Positions 23,863 to 35,432 of a DNA stretch of 64,000 nt are shown here, piece by piece (positions within the stretch are counted from its first letter, which is position 1; every line of letters starts with the position of its first letter). Made by a program: the position numbers and the translations under genes. The stretch lies in NCBI GenBank assembly GCA_004194705.1, contig SADC01000119.1, positions 175,132 through 239,131 on the forward strand, written 5' to 3'. The notes beneath the pieces are model-generated. The model was not told the origin of the DNA, did not search any database, and saw only the letters and a list, made by a program, of their open reading frames with translations. The DNA comes from Ditylenchus dipsaci. Lineage: Eukaryota; Nematoda; Chromadorea; Rhabditida; Anguinidae.

Positions 23863-23939
23863 TATTGCTACGAAAAAAATCAAAAATGCGGGTGTTGTAG
23901 CTTTTGAACTGTGCTACAACGTAGTTTTCAAATGTTTTT

Positions 23940-24202
23940 GTAACGCTCAATACGCGATTTGATTTTTCATCACTTAAAAGAGCATACATAATAAGAAAGT
24001 GGTGCCGGTAATTCAAAATTTTTTCCTGATCATTGAACTTCTGTACAGATTTTTCAACTTGGTTTCTAACAAACGTCACCTAAAATTAAATTCTAGGCCT
24101 TGTTTTGTAAGAAACAAAGTTGATAAACCCGTACAGAAGTTCAATGATTAGGAATTTTTTTGAATTGGCGAGCATGACCTCTTATTAGCGTGAGCATGCC
24201 CA
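23940..24202. repeat. AGGACC-family short hairpin element
   Basis: A hairpin around ATTCTAGGCCTTGTTTTGTA with flanking TGAACTTCTGTACAG arms, then TTTGAATTGGCGAGCATGAC. Equivalent to 21401-21625 and 48735-48990. The left terminus is not clear. Confidence 0.5.
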
Positions 24203-26098
24203 TTTAAAGCATGGTTCGCAAAAACAGCAAATTTGCTGAAATGCAGCAAAAATAATTGGCGTTGTGTGTTTATTGAAAACAGCAAAATTGCAGCAAAAAT
24301 GCAGCAAAATTTTTGCTGCATTCAGCAAAATTTGCTGCATTTCTCCGTCTCCCACATATTACGCGTTTTGCATTTTTCCAACTATATTTTTTGCTTTCTT
24401 TCTTTTTGTAGTCAGAAAATATATGAAACATCCGTATAACAGCAATACCTAGGCTATATGCAGCCCGTAAAAGTCACTCTGAAAGGGGAGGGAGGGATTT
24501 TCATATTAGCATCGGCTAGGTCACAGGTTCAAATCCACCTGGATGCATGACCTATTTTTCACACCATTTTTCATATTTTATTTCAAGTTTGGTATGAAAA
24601 TAATGCTCATTCTAATGTCTATCCGACAAGAGGACTGCTGGGTACCCAAACTGGGATCCCACCTGAGTACCCCTCCCGTGTACAGGATGGTTTGGAAAAA
24701 TTCGGAAAATCATAAAAAAGTTTAAGTTTGAATTTTATTTGTCTGCAACTCATTCATATTTGTTTAAGTATAATATATTTTGTGTTTCGTATAGAAGAGC
24801 TTACAGGTAGCTTAAATTCTGTCACCGATTTTCCTGGGTAAGTCGATGGGCAAGAAGCTACCTACGCGAAATTTTCAATATTTCCGAATCTTTTTGGATT
24901 ACTCGATACTACTCCACCTTGGTACCTCTTTTCTGCGTAGCTCTATCCTGTGTACTCCCCCACCTGGGTACCACCACTGAGTACTACCTCATGGTTATTC
25001 CCGTCCTAGGTACTCCTCATATTGGTATCCCTCACCTGAGTAACACCAGCTGGTACCCCCACCTGGGTCCACCAACTACTCAACTACGAAGATCGGGCCA
25101 CCTGAGTACTGATCGTGAGTGATGGTAAACTTATAATTTTTTTTAAGATTTTCGCCATTTAGATTGGCGATTTACAGCATTTTTTCGTTTGATAGACCAA
25201 ACCTAAGTCAATCCTAGAAGCTTTTAGGCTCAAGAGGTGTCTGAAAAGTTCTGAATCCCTTCTTCGTCTTCGCTGTCATCCTTCTAATCTGTCCTTATCT
25301 CTTTCTTTTGTTCCTTTTTTAGAGTCAGAGTTGCACGAGGAATAATATATAATGCTTTCACATTAAAATTACTATAAAAAGTTGGTAGCTCGCGAAGGTT
25401 TGATCAAGAGAAAAGAGAGTATGTTCGACGAATAGGATGGCCTTAGATTGGACGATTTTAAATTTTATTACTAAATCCGATTTTCAACTTTATATAGCTT
25501 AGATATAAGTTATAGCCTAGAATCATGGCTACACATTGGTATAAAAAATGTGTAATTGTAAAGAAGATACAAAACATCAATCAAGGAAAACACAAAATGA
25601 GGCAGCTGATTCAGGTAGGCTTCAGCCTTCAACTCAGCTGTTATAGTTGTTTAACCATGCACTGATAGTCTCGCCGGATAGCCATGAGGATGAGCATTAT
25701 TTTCATACCAAACTTGAAAATAAAATATGAAAAATGGTGTGAAAAATAGGTCATGCATCCAGGTGGATTTGAACCTGTGACCTAGCCGATGCTTATATGA
25801 AAATCCCTCCCTCCCCTTTCAGAGTGACTTTTACGGGCTGCATATAGCCTAGGTATTGCTGTTATACGGATGTTTCATATATTTTCTGACTGCAGAAAGA
25901 AAAGAAGCAAAAAATATAGTTGGAAAAATGCAACACGCGTAATATGTGGGAGACGGAGAAATGCAGCAAAATTTTGCTGAAATGCAGCAAAAATTTGCTG
26001 CATTTTTGCTGCAATTTTGCTGTTTCAATAAACACACAACGCCAATTATTTTTGCTGCATTTCAGCAAATTTGCTGTTTTTGCGAACCATGCTTTAAA
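24203..26098. mobile_element. Large foldback (about 1.9 kb) with GCAGCAAAA-array arms
   Basis: Arms of about 420 bp (24203-24625 and 25680-26098) are nearly identical inverted copies. Each holds the array GCAGCAAAAATTGCTGCA, then GTTATACGGATGTTTCATAT and a tRNA-T-arm-like stretch (CACAGGTTCAAATCCACCTG). The centre has a degenerate GTACC(A)CCACCTGAGTA minisatellite (24640-25120) and unassigned sequence (25140-25680). The TTAA-containing ends TTTAAAGC / GCTTTAAA could reflect a TTAA target, which is not proven. Confidence 0.82.
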
Positions 26099-26843
26099 GT
26101 AATAAAAATACCTGACAATATCTCAAAATAACCTCCCCTGTGTTTGGACTCGAATTATGGCTGTTCTAATTTATTCCAAAAAGCTTTATATAATATTTGA
26201 AAGAAGATTAATAGGGCTACAAACCCACATCTTGATTTTTTTTCGTAGCAACACCTTTGTTGTAAATAATGAGCTTAAAAATTCCCCAAAGACTTTATTA
26301 CATCAGTTATTATGGTCTGGGGCTAATGTTCGAGTACTTTATCCTAGTGTTTTTAAAGGGAAAGTGTGAGGGGGGGGGGGGGAGTTGAATTATTTGCTAC
26401 TGGAGTCGAATACTTCTTTTTTTTGCAAACTTTATTGGTGAAGCAGTGAAATTCGTACAGGTTTTTATCATTCAAAACTATAAAAATCTTAAACATATAC
26501 ATAAATTTGCCACAAAATTATACAAAGAAAATTTTTAATGTACTATTTGATGTCTAGACTCAAGCTTCAGCAATGTCGAAAATCATGAATTGTCTTATTA
26601 TGTGTGTAAACTTTTTTTTCGTATCCTCTTGGACGCTAAATTCTGAAATTCTGAAATTGTCGATCAAAATGTCCTTAACTTTGAAATCTTTGTCAATAAA
26701 AAGGGTGGTGATTTAATTAGAGGCAATAGGATAACTTAAATATCTTGTAACAGAAAGTAAACATTATAAATAATAAATTTTCTGCGTGTAGCACAAAAAG
26801 TTTTCTTTCTATTTTTTAAAAAAGCAATTTCCCACAATTATCT

Positions 26844-29800
26844 TCAGACACTGCCATGTAGAACAAGTGGTTTCACAGTGTTGTTAAGCACTGCAATGTC
26901 AACTGAGTCGCCAATAAGTTCATTTTTGTGAACAAATTCTTTAAAAGATCGTAATAAGTCATTTCTTATAGTTTTGTTCATAGTCAGGTAGAGAAACGGA
27001 GGAATACCTTAGAGTAACTAATTAAAACCTGGACACAAGAAATTTATCCCACCGTGAGCGAAATACCACAAAAATTGAGCTAGATAAACAATTTCTGCAG
27101 CGAAGTTGATGTAAGGAAGACTAGCGTATAACAAACATCCTACTAGATGAATCAAACCAATTATGAGGATTTGAATGAATAGCTAAAACACAATAATGCA
27201 CAACAATTAAAAGCTATAAAAACCTGATTTTTCTTAAAAAATAGCATACCGTATTTCATCTAATAAAAGCCTCTCCAAAATTCGAAACTTTATTCTTTGC
27301 TTTTGTGATCCTCTTTTTTGGTTGTCGTCCCTCTCATTTTATATGTCAAAATGTAGCTAGAAATCTAGGCTACATGAAATTCAATCTGGGCTGCTATAAA
27401 TCTGTGCTACATTTTGGTCTGACACATAAGCAAGAGCTGATTAAAAATTTCTCAAAAGTGCTAAGAATAAATTTGAAAAATTCTGGATTTTCGGGATGGC
27501 TTCTATTAGAAAAAATACGGTATACCTTTTTCAATCTATATACAGAAGGTGGATATTACCCTTTCCCTAACACCAGGACTGTGCACGGGCCGAGTTTCAG
27601 GCGACTCAGCCCGCTGCTAAACTATAAAGGTCCGGCCCGCAAGAGTGTCAGCCCGGCCGAAAAGCCCGGAAATTTTTCAAATACTGACTTACAAAAAAAC
27701 ATTCTCAAAAACTTAAAAGTTGCATTTAATTTTTGCTTTTACAATATACTTATTGTATATTCACATTGCAGCCTGTGTTATCTTTGTACCCAGGTATGAA
27801 TGTTGTGGTATCTATATATCCAAATAAGTACACCTGGGTTTATCGGTGGTGATACTTAAATTCTGCTACAAAAGTAATAGTGCTCAGGTATTTTGCCTAT
27901 GTATTGAGTATGTAATACCAAGATACCTAATTAACAGTACATATATGTATAGTGTACAGGTGATCGTCTTTAGAAAATTACACGGTTACACAAACAAAAG
28001 ACGGGACCAATAGTTTTTTTCATGCGCTTTCTTCTTGATTTTTCAAGTTTTCTGCCATCCTTTTAAAAAAAGTGTAAGGTCATCAATATCAGATTGAACG
28101 CGAAACGAGTGAAGATGGAATGGTTCGAAAAAATTTACTGTCTTTGCACCGTTGTTGCCCGCCTTAACTTGTTTAAAGGCACGGGCATGCTCCTTCAAGG
28201 GTGCTACTTATCAATGGGTCGTCGCCATTAATGAACGCATAGTTGCGGGGTACATTAGATCTACGGGCTCGACTGGGCGGGCCGCGGCCCTGAAAATAAA
28301 AGCAAGGCCGAGAAGAGCTGAAAAACTTATACGCCAAAAAAATCAAAGGTCAAAATTAAATGTAACCCAAAAATATTAAAAATTTAAAGGACTATAGTTT
28401 TTGCGCGCAGCGCATGTGCAAATTTGAATTGGCGGGGGATACTTCTCTTTCGTCTCAAACTTTACTCTTTGGAGTGGTTCGCCATGACTCCAAAGAGCAC
28501 AGTGCGAGACGAAAGAATACTGTCCCCCGCCAACTCAAATTTTGCACATGCAACTGCTCGCAAAAACCATGATCATTTAAGTAAAAAGTTGGCAGATTCT
28601 AGGGCCTAGGCTGTCACAAACTCTTTGGTATTGCATTATACTAACACCTCGTCTAGCCTGGCCCGCGCCGGGTCAGGCCTGTGCTTAGCCCTGCCCAACA
28701 CTGAAAAAATTACCCAGTTTTTTACTAACAAGTAAAACAATTACCATTTTCTGTTTTCTAGACACTTCCTTAATTTGACTTCTCGCTGCTTTTGTTTTAA
28801 CTACAAATAGGAAAAAGGAAGCCGCGTAGATAACAGGCAGAATAATTGCCACACTGGTGTCATGAACAGTGTGCAAATAATTAACATACTAAAAAGATAT
28901 TACTTTTTACATTCCGTGAATCTTGCAAAAACCAACCGTTGAATTATTGTCTGTTAAATAGCCTATAAAAGGATTGAAAGACCAACTAAATAGCAGTCCT
29001 GTAAAAAGGACTGGTTTGGTAAATATTGCAATATAAATTCCATAAATGGTTAGCATGGATAACCAGATATATGTCCGCCAACCTATGCTATTTTTTAATT
29101 TCAAGCATTAAAAGTAGGGTTGGATTCGGTCGGTTTTTTTGAGATCGGTCGGTTAAAAAAAACCGGTTTTTTTCAAACCCGGTTTTCGGTTTCGGTTTTT
29201 CAAAAATTTTCGGTCGGTTAACGACCTGTACCCGGTTTTCGGTTTAATTTTTGACTTAAATAAACCGTATTTCGCTAAGGTTTTCGGTTTCCCGCATTTT
29301 TTCGGTCAGTTTTTCGGCTTCGATTTATTGACCAATAAACCCGGTTTTCGGTTAACCGACCGAATCCCACCCTGATTAGAAGCACAAAAATACCGTCAAA
29401 AACAATTTCTCGGTTTTCGGTGATAAAATGGCCATGCATCGGTTTACAGCCAAACACACTTCTGCACCACTTTCTGTCATCCATAGACCTGAAGTTTTGT
29501 GTTTTTGCTATTTCTGGGTTTCAGCAGACTTGAAAATTTTGGTTTCAGATTTTAGAGACTGCAAACACTTTTATGGTAGACGATACTTTTCATTGGAGTA
29601 ATTTCATTTCCGAAAAATAATTCAAAATTTTTTGTGGATCTATAGCATCTGTAGCATTTTATGTGAGTGGTTAGCATTTGTTTTTTTTAATTCTGCTGCG
29701 TGATCTGGATTCCTGAGATATTTTGCTTAGAAAGGGATCCTGGAAAAACAATTATCGAAAAACACATGACCTGTTAAAAGACGAAAAATCAGAGCTGGCC

Positions 29801-32164
29801 TCAGGGAACTGCATTTCGGCACAAGTCCTTAATAAAAAGTGCTATTTTAGTGCTTTTTAGCACTTGAAAAACACTATTTAGTGTAGGCACTAATTTAGTG
29901 CCATTGGCACTAAATTAGTGTTAGCACGAATTTTGTGTAATGATCACAGCATAAATGGCACTAATTTAGTGCTTATCATGTTTTTAGTGCTAAATCACGT
30001 TTCCGTATTATAGAGAATCTTCTAATGCTAATACTGAATCCGTGTCCAGCAAGACAACAAACATTCAAATTAGAATTCTATAACATTTTATGGACAAACG
30101 GAAAAGTGCTCAGATTTAAGGAAAAGTGCCCAGTGAATGTGTAAAAAAATGGCCAATTCTTTTGGTTTTGTGGCCAGTTTTTTAAATGACCTAGTTTTCG
30201 AAATTTTTTTAGTTTTGCTGAAACTATGCACAGTTTTGGGGAAGCGGACACTTCTGTCTCGGACACTTCTGTCTCATATCCAAATTTTCTTATAATTTGA
30301 ATATTATCTGAAATTTAATTTTAAAGCTGCAACATCTAAGGGAGCAGGATGCTTGACTCTTGGCTTTGGCGATGGGAACGTCAGCGTATCGCTAGGTCCG
30401 CGTACAGACATGTGGAAACGCTATGGATATATAATCCCACGTATATTTTACTGGCGTTAAACTTCATATTGATGCACTTCGAGTTGTATTGTTTTTACTT
30501 TTATTTATTAGGCTTAGGATCACGCAAGGGTAGGTCAGCAAATGTTAGGACTGGGAAAGATGTTCTTTCTTCTAACATTAAAAAAGTTTACCTTCTCTGT
30601 TCCTAGGTATCCTCACAAGGGTACTCAGGCACAAACACTACCTAAATACTACTTTTCGGTATGACTTATTGAGCACTGCCACTCAAGGCAACTACCAAGG
30701 TAGAGAACCCTAGTAAGCACCGGTCCTGCTAAAAATGAATTCTTTGTGGACGGAATAGAAGACGTATTATTTATATTTAAAATTTGTTCTTTCCTTTGAG
30801 TGTTACGGCACGGCGACAATTCCGCGGGAGACAATTCCGCGACGGATAATTCCGTCACAGATAATTCCGCGACGGATAATTCCGCGGAATTTCAATTTTT
30901 GACGTTGGTGTTGAGAAAAACCAAATTCTGATACCGGATTCGTGTTCAGCATGGTGGATTCTATACTCACCTTCTTCAAATTTCAACGTATTGTCCAATT
31001 TCAGATTCCACTCCAGACAAAAAGACTTTTGAAAAAAAAATCGGTGTTTTAAATTTGACCACGAGTTTTAGATTTAAAGGCACCTGAGTATGCAGTCGAC
31101 CATTCTGATCACGAATCTGGTGTCAGAATTCGGTTTTTCTTAACAGGAATGCCGAAATTTGAAATTCCGCGGAATTATCTGTCACGGAATTATCCGTCGC
31201 AGAATTGTCTCTCGCGGAATTGTCCTCGTGCCAGTGTTACAATATAGTCTGTCGAATGTGTAGCACCTCCACCAAAGTAAATTACCTGAGTAGTACCTGT
31301 TGGTCATTACTAAGTGGTCACATGGATAGCAACACATATGCCCGTGGGTAACAATATCAGCATATATACTTTACATTTGGATATATAGCCACGGTCATAA
31401 TATGGGGGTTTTATGGGTAATTGGGGTGCCTTATAGTGGTTAGAGTACTTAGCTGTCCATTTTAGTGTTTTCTTGGTAAAAAGCTTTTTCGTATTATTAA
31501 ATCGTGTTAAGGGCACGATTCTGACAAAGAAGCAATGTTTTTAATGACCGGTGGGAGTAATACAGCCCTGGGGGTCAACGGAAACATGATAAGACACAAC
31601 GAAAAAGTACCATTGAAAATTATGTGACAATTTTCAAACTTATAAGAAAATTTGAAAATGGGACAGAAGTGTCGGGACAAAACGTGTCATCTACCCCAGT
31701 TTTGGGAACATGTGTCGACTTCTGACTACACTGTGTTCAACAGAGTATGTTTTATTTATTTTACCTTAGATGAAGCGTACTTTTCAATGCTGAAACAGCA
31801 GCAAATGGATGTTTTATGATACGGTCGCCAAAATATGCTGACTTAGTCCTCAATCTAAAGAATTTTCACTAAAAACTGGGCACATTTTTAAAAAACCGGG
31901 TCATTTAAAAAAACTGGCCACAAAACCAAATTTATGCTGTGATCATTACACAAAATTCGTGCTAACACTGTATTATGCCAATGGCACTAAATTAGTGCCT
32001 ACACTAAATAGTGTTTTTTCAATTACTAAAAAGCACTAAAATGGCACTTTTTATTAAGGACTTGTGCCGAAATGTAGTTCCCTGGCTGGCCTTACTTTAG
32101 CATTGATAACAAATTTAAATAAATAGTGGATTTCTAAAAAAAAAAGTTTAAAAAAATAATCGCT

Positions 32165-32217
<53 letters not shown>

Positions 32218-34614
32218 AATTGCGCCACGGAAGCACATGGTGGATTAGAAATATTTTCCATAACATTTTCAATTGGTGGTTTGGTAGTTAGCCGTTGCAG
32301 ACAAGGGGTCTTTCTATCCATATAAATATGCTGTCTTTTTGCCCTTCAAATGTCATGAAAACATGATGTGTTAAAGTGCCCAAAACTTAGTGTTTTTTCA
32401 ATAGCAATACAGAATGTGTTTTTTAGCCGTCAAGTAATTTTAAGTATTGTGGTGCTGGGTAATATTTTCACAAAAAGATTTACGGAGGGCGGGCATATCG
32501 AAAAAAGCATCAGAATTTTCATATGAGGTTGCTATTTAAATGCAATTTGAGCAGAAAGTTTAACAGAATGCAAAATATTCACATGTAACTGATACTCAGC
32601 TAAATAAATACAGTTGGGATAAGAGCAGTAAACGGCACCCACAGTGCTTAACCATCCTTGAACAAAACCTAACACCAGATTGCAGATAAGTCGATAGCAC
32701 AGATGTAGAGCATGAGCTTGTAGCATGCATTTTCTTTGTGTTTCCACAAAGAAAATGAGCATGGAATGTATAACGTCTGAAATTATCAAAATGTCGATAA
32801 TGAAAAATACAGTCTCTTGCTGTCCATACCGGTTTCAACACGAATATTCCCGACTGTAATAACGGTTCCTATAAGGGTTCTAGTTTAGAACCTGCTGAGC
32901 ACGAATATCACAAATCGCACCTCCGAACATAAGTGCAATGGAGGTAGGCGAAAATCCTGAATTTTAGGATTTTCGCCGCGGCGAAATTCTCGAATTTCGG
33001 GAATTCAAAAATCGAAAGTTTTCATATACATTTTGGAATAAAGACAGGATAAAACAACAAGGCTGTCTAACAAAGCAATCAAATGAGACAACTATCATGA
33101 ACGCTAAAGCAGGAATGCAAATTAATAAGCTAGAGACACATAAAACATCAAACATTCTTTTTTTGAATAAATGATTTCGCGGCGAAAATCCCAAAATTTC
33201 GGATTTTCGCCGCGATTAGAATCCGAAAATTCCGGATTTTTTTCCACGGATTTTTGCCGCGGTTAAAATCCGGAAATTCCGCATTTTCGCCTACCTCTTC
33301 ACTTCGCTACCTTTCCGCCTACCTCCAGTGCAATAGCCTTAAAAAGCCTAATTTTCGTGACGACTTATCAAGGTCAGGTAGGGTTTTTTCTTTAAGCTAG
33401 TGAGCTTCAAATTCATTTATTTCATCGATTTTTTCATGCTCATAAGAAAGCCCTTTGTCTGGGATTTCTAATGTTGTGTCACTTAGTAGTTAACCCTCCA
33501 GATTTCATGCATTGATTGATTGTATCCCATGAAAAACTGTACAAGAAAAAGTTTTCTCTGACTCTCTAACTCGATTTGAATTTTACCGCAAAATTTTCCC
33601 GCAAAACATAGATTGACAGGGGGTCGTAAATCAATCAATGCATGAAATCTGGAGGGTTAACTACTTCACTTGCTTTTATTCACAAGAATAATCATGTGTA
33701 AAAATCAAAAAGAATCAAGTTATGCTGTTCTTTGAACTTACATCTGTACGAAAACTATAGAAGATTTTCGCACAGAGACATGCAGCCATGAAACAGATTA
33801 CAGATTCAGAATCAGCATAAAAAATGGCACATCACAGTGATTTAAAGTCACATAAAATAAGCTTTCAGACTGTCTAGTAATGGAAAAGAAGAGCCAAAAA
33901 TTCTCTCAAAATACAGTTTGATATGGAATACTTGCAAAGTTGCAATTGCGACACCAGATTCGTGCTCAGCATGGCTGATTTACTTTAGAAACTGCTCTTT
34001 GAATAAAAAATTCACTGTCAATTTTTGAATTCCGTTCGAGACAAAAAACATTTGAATTTTAAAAAAATTATTTATTTGAATCTTTTCTGAAAAGTGTACC
34101 ATTTTTGTGTGTTTCATGAAAAATCTGATTTTCTGTCCCAAAATCTGATTTTTTTTCTGAGATTTGTCTGATTTTTGAAAAGAAAATTATAAAAGCCCGG
34201 GGTTACGAAATAACGGTTACTTCCTCCAATAATTAAATGTCTATATTTTGAAAATCATTCGGCAGAATTAGAAAAAACAATGAAATATAGAGCTGGCCAT
34301 CTGGTAGTTTTGGGCTGAACCAAACTATGTGGGCTTAACTTTTCGATAATCCATAATTAAAATTTTTTCAGTAATTCAAGCAAACCTTCGAGTATTTAAA
34401 ATTTTTATTTTTTCTAAGGACAACAAGAGACTTGCTAATCTAAATAAATATATATTCAATGAAAAAGCTTTACGTAGAAAATAGCACATAAAATAATAAC
34501 TATCAAGCCTTTGCCTGTGTGCACACGTAATTCTAAAGGTATATCCTTTATATTAATTTTAGAGCAGTTATACAGCCGATTAAACTGTTCTCTTCGAAAT
34601 AGGTAAATCTCCAT
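26844..34614 (-). CDS. Srt-family (serpentine class T) chemoreceptor, gene B
   Basis: Paralogue of gene A. Minus-strand exons: 34614-34474, 32776-32583, 29488-29394, 29082-28937, 28888-28745, 27182-27053 and 27007-26844 (stop TGA), about 337 residues, normal for the family. Markers: MEIYLFRREQFNRLYNCS at the start; LYIPCSFSLWKHKENACYKL; GAVYCSYPNCIYLA; CLAVNRCMAILSPKTE; TKPVLFTGLLFSWSFNPFIG; YVNYLHTVHDTSVA; QFLWYFAHG then IPPFLYLTMNKTIRND. Every splice junction is GT-AG and phases agree once single bases are allowed for in homopolymers at 32688-32689, 32597-32600 and 29398-29402. The start was chosen at 34614 because it matches gene A; an upstream in-frame ATG exists at 34644. Exons 1-4 are separated by introns of 1.8, 3.1 and 0.3 kb packed with mobile DNA. 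Confidence 0.87.
27249..27520. mobile_element. pogo-type MITE
   Basis: Ends CCGTATTTCATCTAATAAAA / TTCTATTAGAAAAAATACGG with TA at 27247-27248 and 27521-27522. The internal hairpin arms CAAAATGTAGC and GCTACATTTTG are clear. The reading frame running through it is not conserved and looks like chance. Confidence 0.75.
27574..27680. repeat. Fragment related to the hAT MITE at 4132
   Basis: CAGGACTGTGCACGGGCCGA and CCGGCCCGCAAG recall the left end and interior of 4132-4518. A possible partner is the CCCGCGCCGGGTCAGGCCTG stretch at about 28660-28680, so a larger diverged element (27574-28685) is possible. Between them lies the AGGACT hairpin at 28383-28577. Confidence 0.45.
28383..28577. mobile_element. 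Small TTAA-type hairpin MITE
   Basis: Begins AGGACTATAG after TTTAA and ends next to TTTAAG. The arms TTTGAATTGGCGGGGGA and CGTCTCAAACTTTACTC are mirrored around 28490. Relative of the element at 52030-52190. Confidence 0.55.
29116..29373. mobile_element. MITE rich in CGGTCGGTT
   Basis: Ends AGGGTTGGATTCGGTCGGTT / AACCGACCGAATCCCACCCT. The interior consists of repeated CGGTTTTTCGG units. It sits in the intron between exons 3 and 4 of srt gene B. No clear target duplication. Confidence 0.7.
29802..32084. mobile_element. 2.3-kb foldback, hAT-type, host to a nested array-arm foldback
   Basis: Ends CAGGGAACTGCATTTCGGCA / TGCCGAAATGTAGTTCCCTG with a perfect 8-bp duplication GCTGGCCT (29794-29801 and 32085-32092). 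Diverged arms run about 450 bp inward: a repeated TTTAGTGCT/AGCACTAAA motif, TTGGTTTTGTGGCCAGTTTT, then GGACACTTCTGTCTC. The centre includes a protein-like stretch near 30330-30450 (frame with TLGFGDGNVSVSLGPRTDMW) that I cannot name, GTACC minisatellite pieces, and the insertion at 30807-31232. Lies in srt gene B intron 2. Confidence 0.85.
30807..31232. mobile_element. Foldback with AATTCCGCGACGGAT array arms
   Basis: Ends GGCACGGCGACAATTCCGCG / CGCGGAATTGTCCTCGTGCC with a perfect 8-bp duplication AGTGTTAC (30799-30806 and 31233-31240). Both arms are tandem copies of a roughly 15-bp unit around ATAATTCCGCGACGG. The short middle (about 30890-31150) is itself partly inverted (GATACCGGATTCGTG against CACGAATCTGGTGTC). 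Confidence 0.88.
32161..32234 (-). tRNA. tRNA-Asn (anticodon GTT)
   Basis: Identical over all 74 nt to the gene at 5082 on the other strand, with all four stems and anticodon GTT. Followed on the minus strand by a T-run (32149-32155). It lies inside intron 2 of srt gene B, same strand as that gene, just beyond the foldback ending at 32084. Confidence 0.96.
32940..33326. mobile_element. 387-bp foldback with GGATTTTCGCCGCGG arms
   Basis: Ends GGAGGTAGGCG / CGCCTACCTCC with a perfect 8-bp duplication AGTGCAAT (32932-32939 and 33327-33334). The arms repeat GAAAATCC and TTTTCGCCGCGG units; the right arm has about three. The centre (33020-33170) holds a hydrophobic minus-strand frame (VSSLLICIPALAFMIVVSF) of unknown origin. 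In srt gene B intron 1. Confidence 0.87.
33494..33656. mobile_element. piggyBac-like MITE (TTAA, CCCT...AGGG)
   Basis: Ends CCCTCCAGATTTCATGCATT and its complement with TTAA at 33490-33493 and 33657-33660. CCCT/AGGG termini plus a TTAA duplication are the piggyBac signature. 163 bp, non-coding. Confidence 0.82.
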
Positions 34615-34920
34615 ATAGCAACTAAAATTAAAACTTTTTAACACTTAAATGGCTGACCATTTATGGCAAGTCAAATCTTGCACCTTTTGCCTGAGATTTT
34701 CATAGCACCTATGACCACTTATTGTAAAGTATGGGGTATGTTTGTATAGAGTTTTAAAAAATTCGCTTTTTAGTGATATCATAGTTTCTGTCACCGATAC
34801 CAATCATATCTTGAGAAATTCTTCCAGGACAGAACTTAAGTGCCCCTTTAGGCTGATTCTTATGCGAAAAACACGAAAATGACCCTTTATTTTTGATTTT
34901 ATCTAGTTTTAGGACACCGT

Positions 34921-35100
34921 TAAACCTCGGTTATCTGGCATTTAATTTATCCAGCACACTCAGTTATCCGGTACCTTTATATATACTTCATTTGGCTAAG
35001 TTTGGCTTATTCTTTGTCAACTGATACCCCAGTTATCCGGCACCTCGTTTATCGGGCACCGTGAGGTCGGTTTTTAGGGTGCCGGATAACCGAGTTTTAT
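34921..35100. mobile_element. Tigger-like MITE (GGTTATCCGGCACC ends)
   Basis: TAAACCTCGGTTATCTGG on the left and GTGCCGGATAACCGAG on the right form an inverted pair. Repeated CAGTTATCCGG units occur inside. Same design as the CTCGATATAACGA elements, with a different terminal word. Confidence 0.6.
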
Positions 35101-35432
35101 GTATCCTTGATTTCGAATGAGTCCTTGATTTCGCAGATGGGAGCGAATTTGAATATTTGTTGTCCAAAACAAACGCTTAGGGCGAAAAAAATAAATGATA
35201 TGACTCTGGGCGAAAATAACGTGGTTTTAATTTTTCAACATTAAAATTGGCCAAGTTTTGGCCAGAATACGGCTCTGTTCACCTTCAGGTCCCCTTTTTT
35301 TGCCTTGGTCCTCCCTGTTGTTTTGAAGGTGATCATGTCAAGGTGAATTAAGCCCAGAATACCTTTTGAGATACGGTCGATAAGGGTATCATTGTCTTCG
35401 ATTATATACTTCAAAAAAATAGATTTTATAAA

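Noticed and set aside
24515..24560. Possible tRNA-derived SINE (CAGGTTCAAATCC)
   Set aside because: The word lies inside the inverted arms of the foldback at both ends and has no A-box or 3' tail, so it is more likely a chance T-arm-like sequence.
27305..27799. 164-residue plus-strand ORF
   Set aside because: It runs across a pogo MITE, its flank and a hAT-like fragment, shows no motif, and lies opposite an intron of srt gene B.
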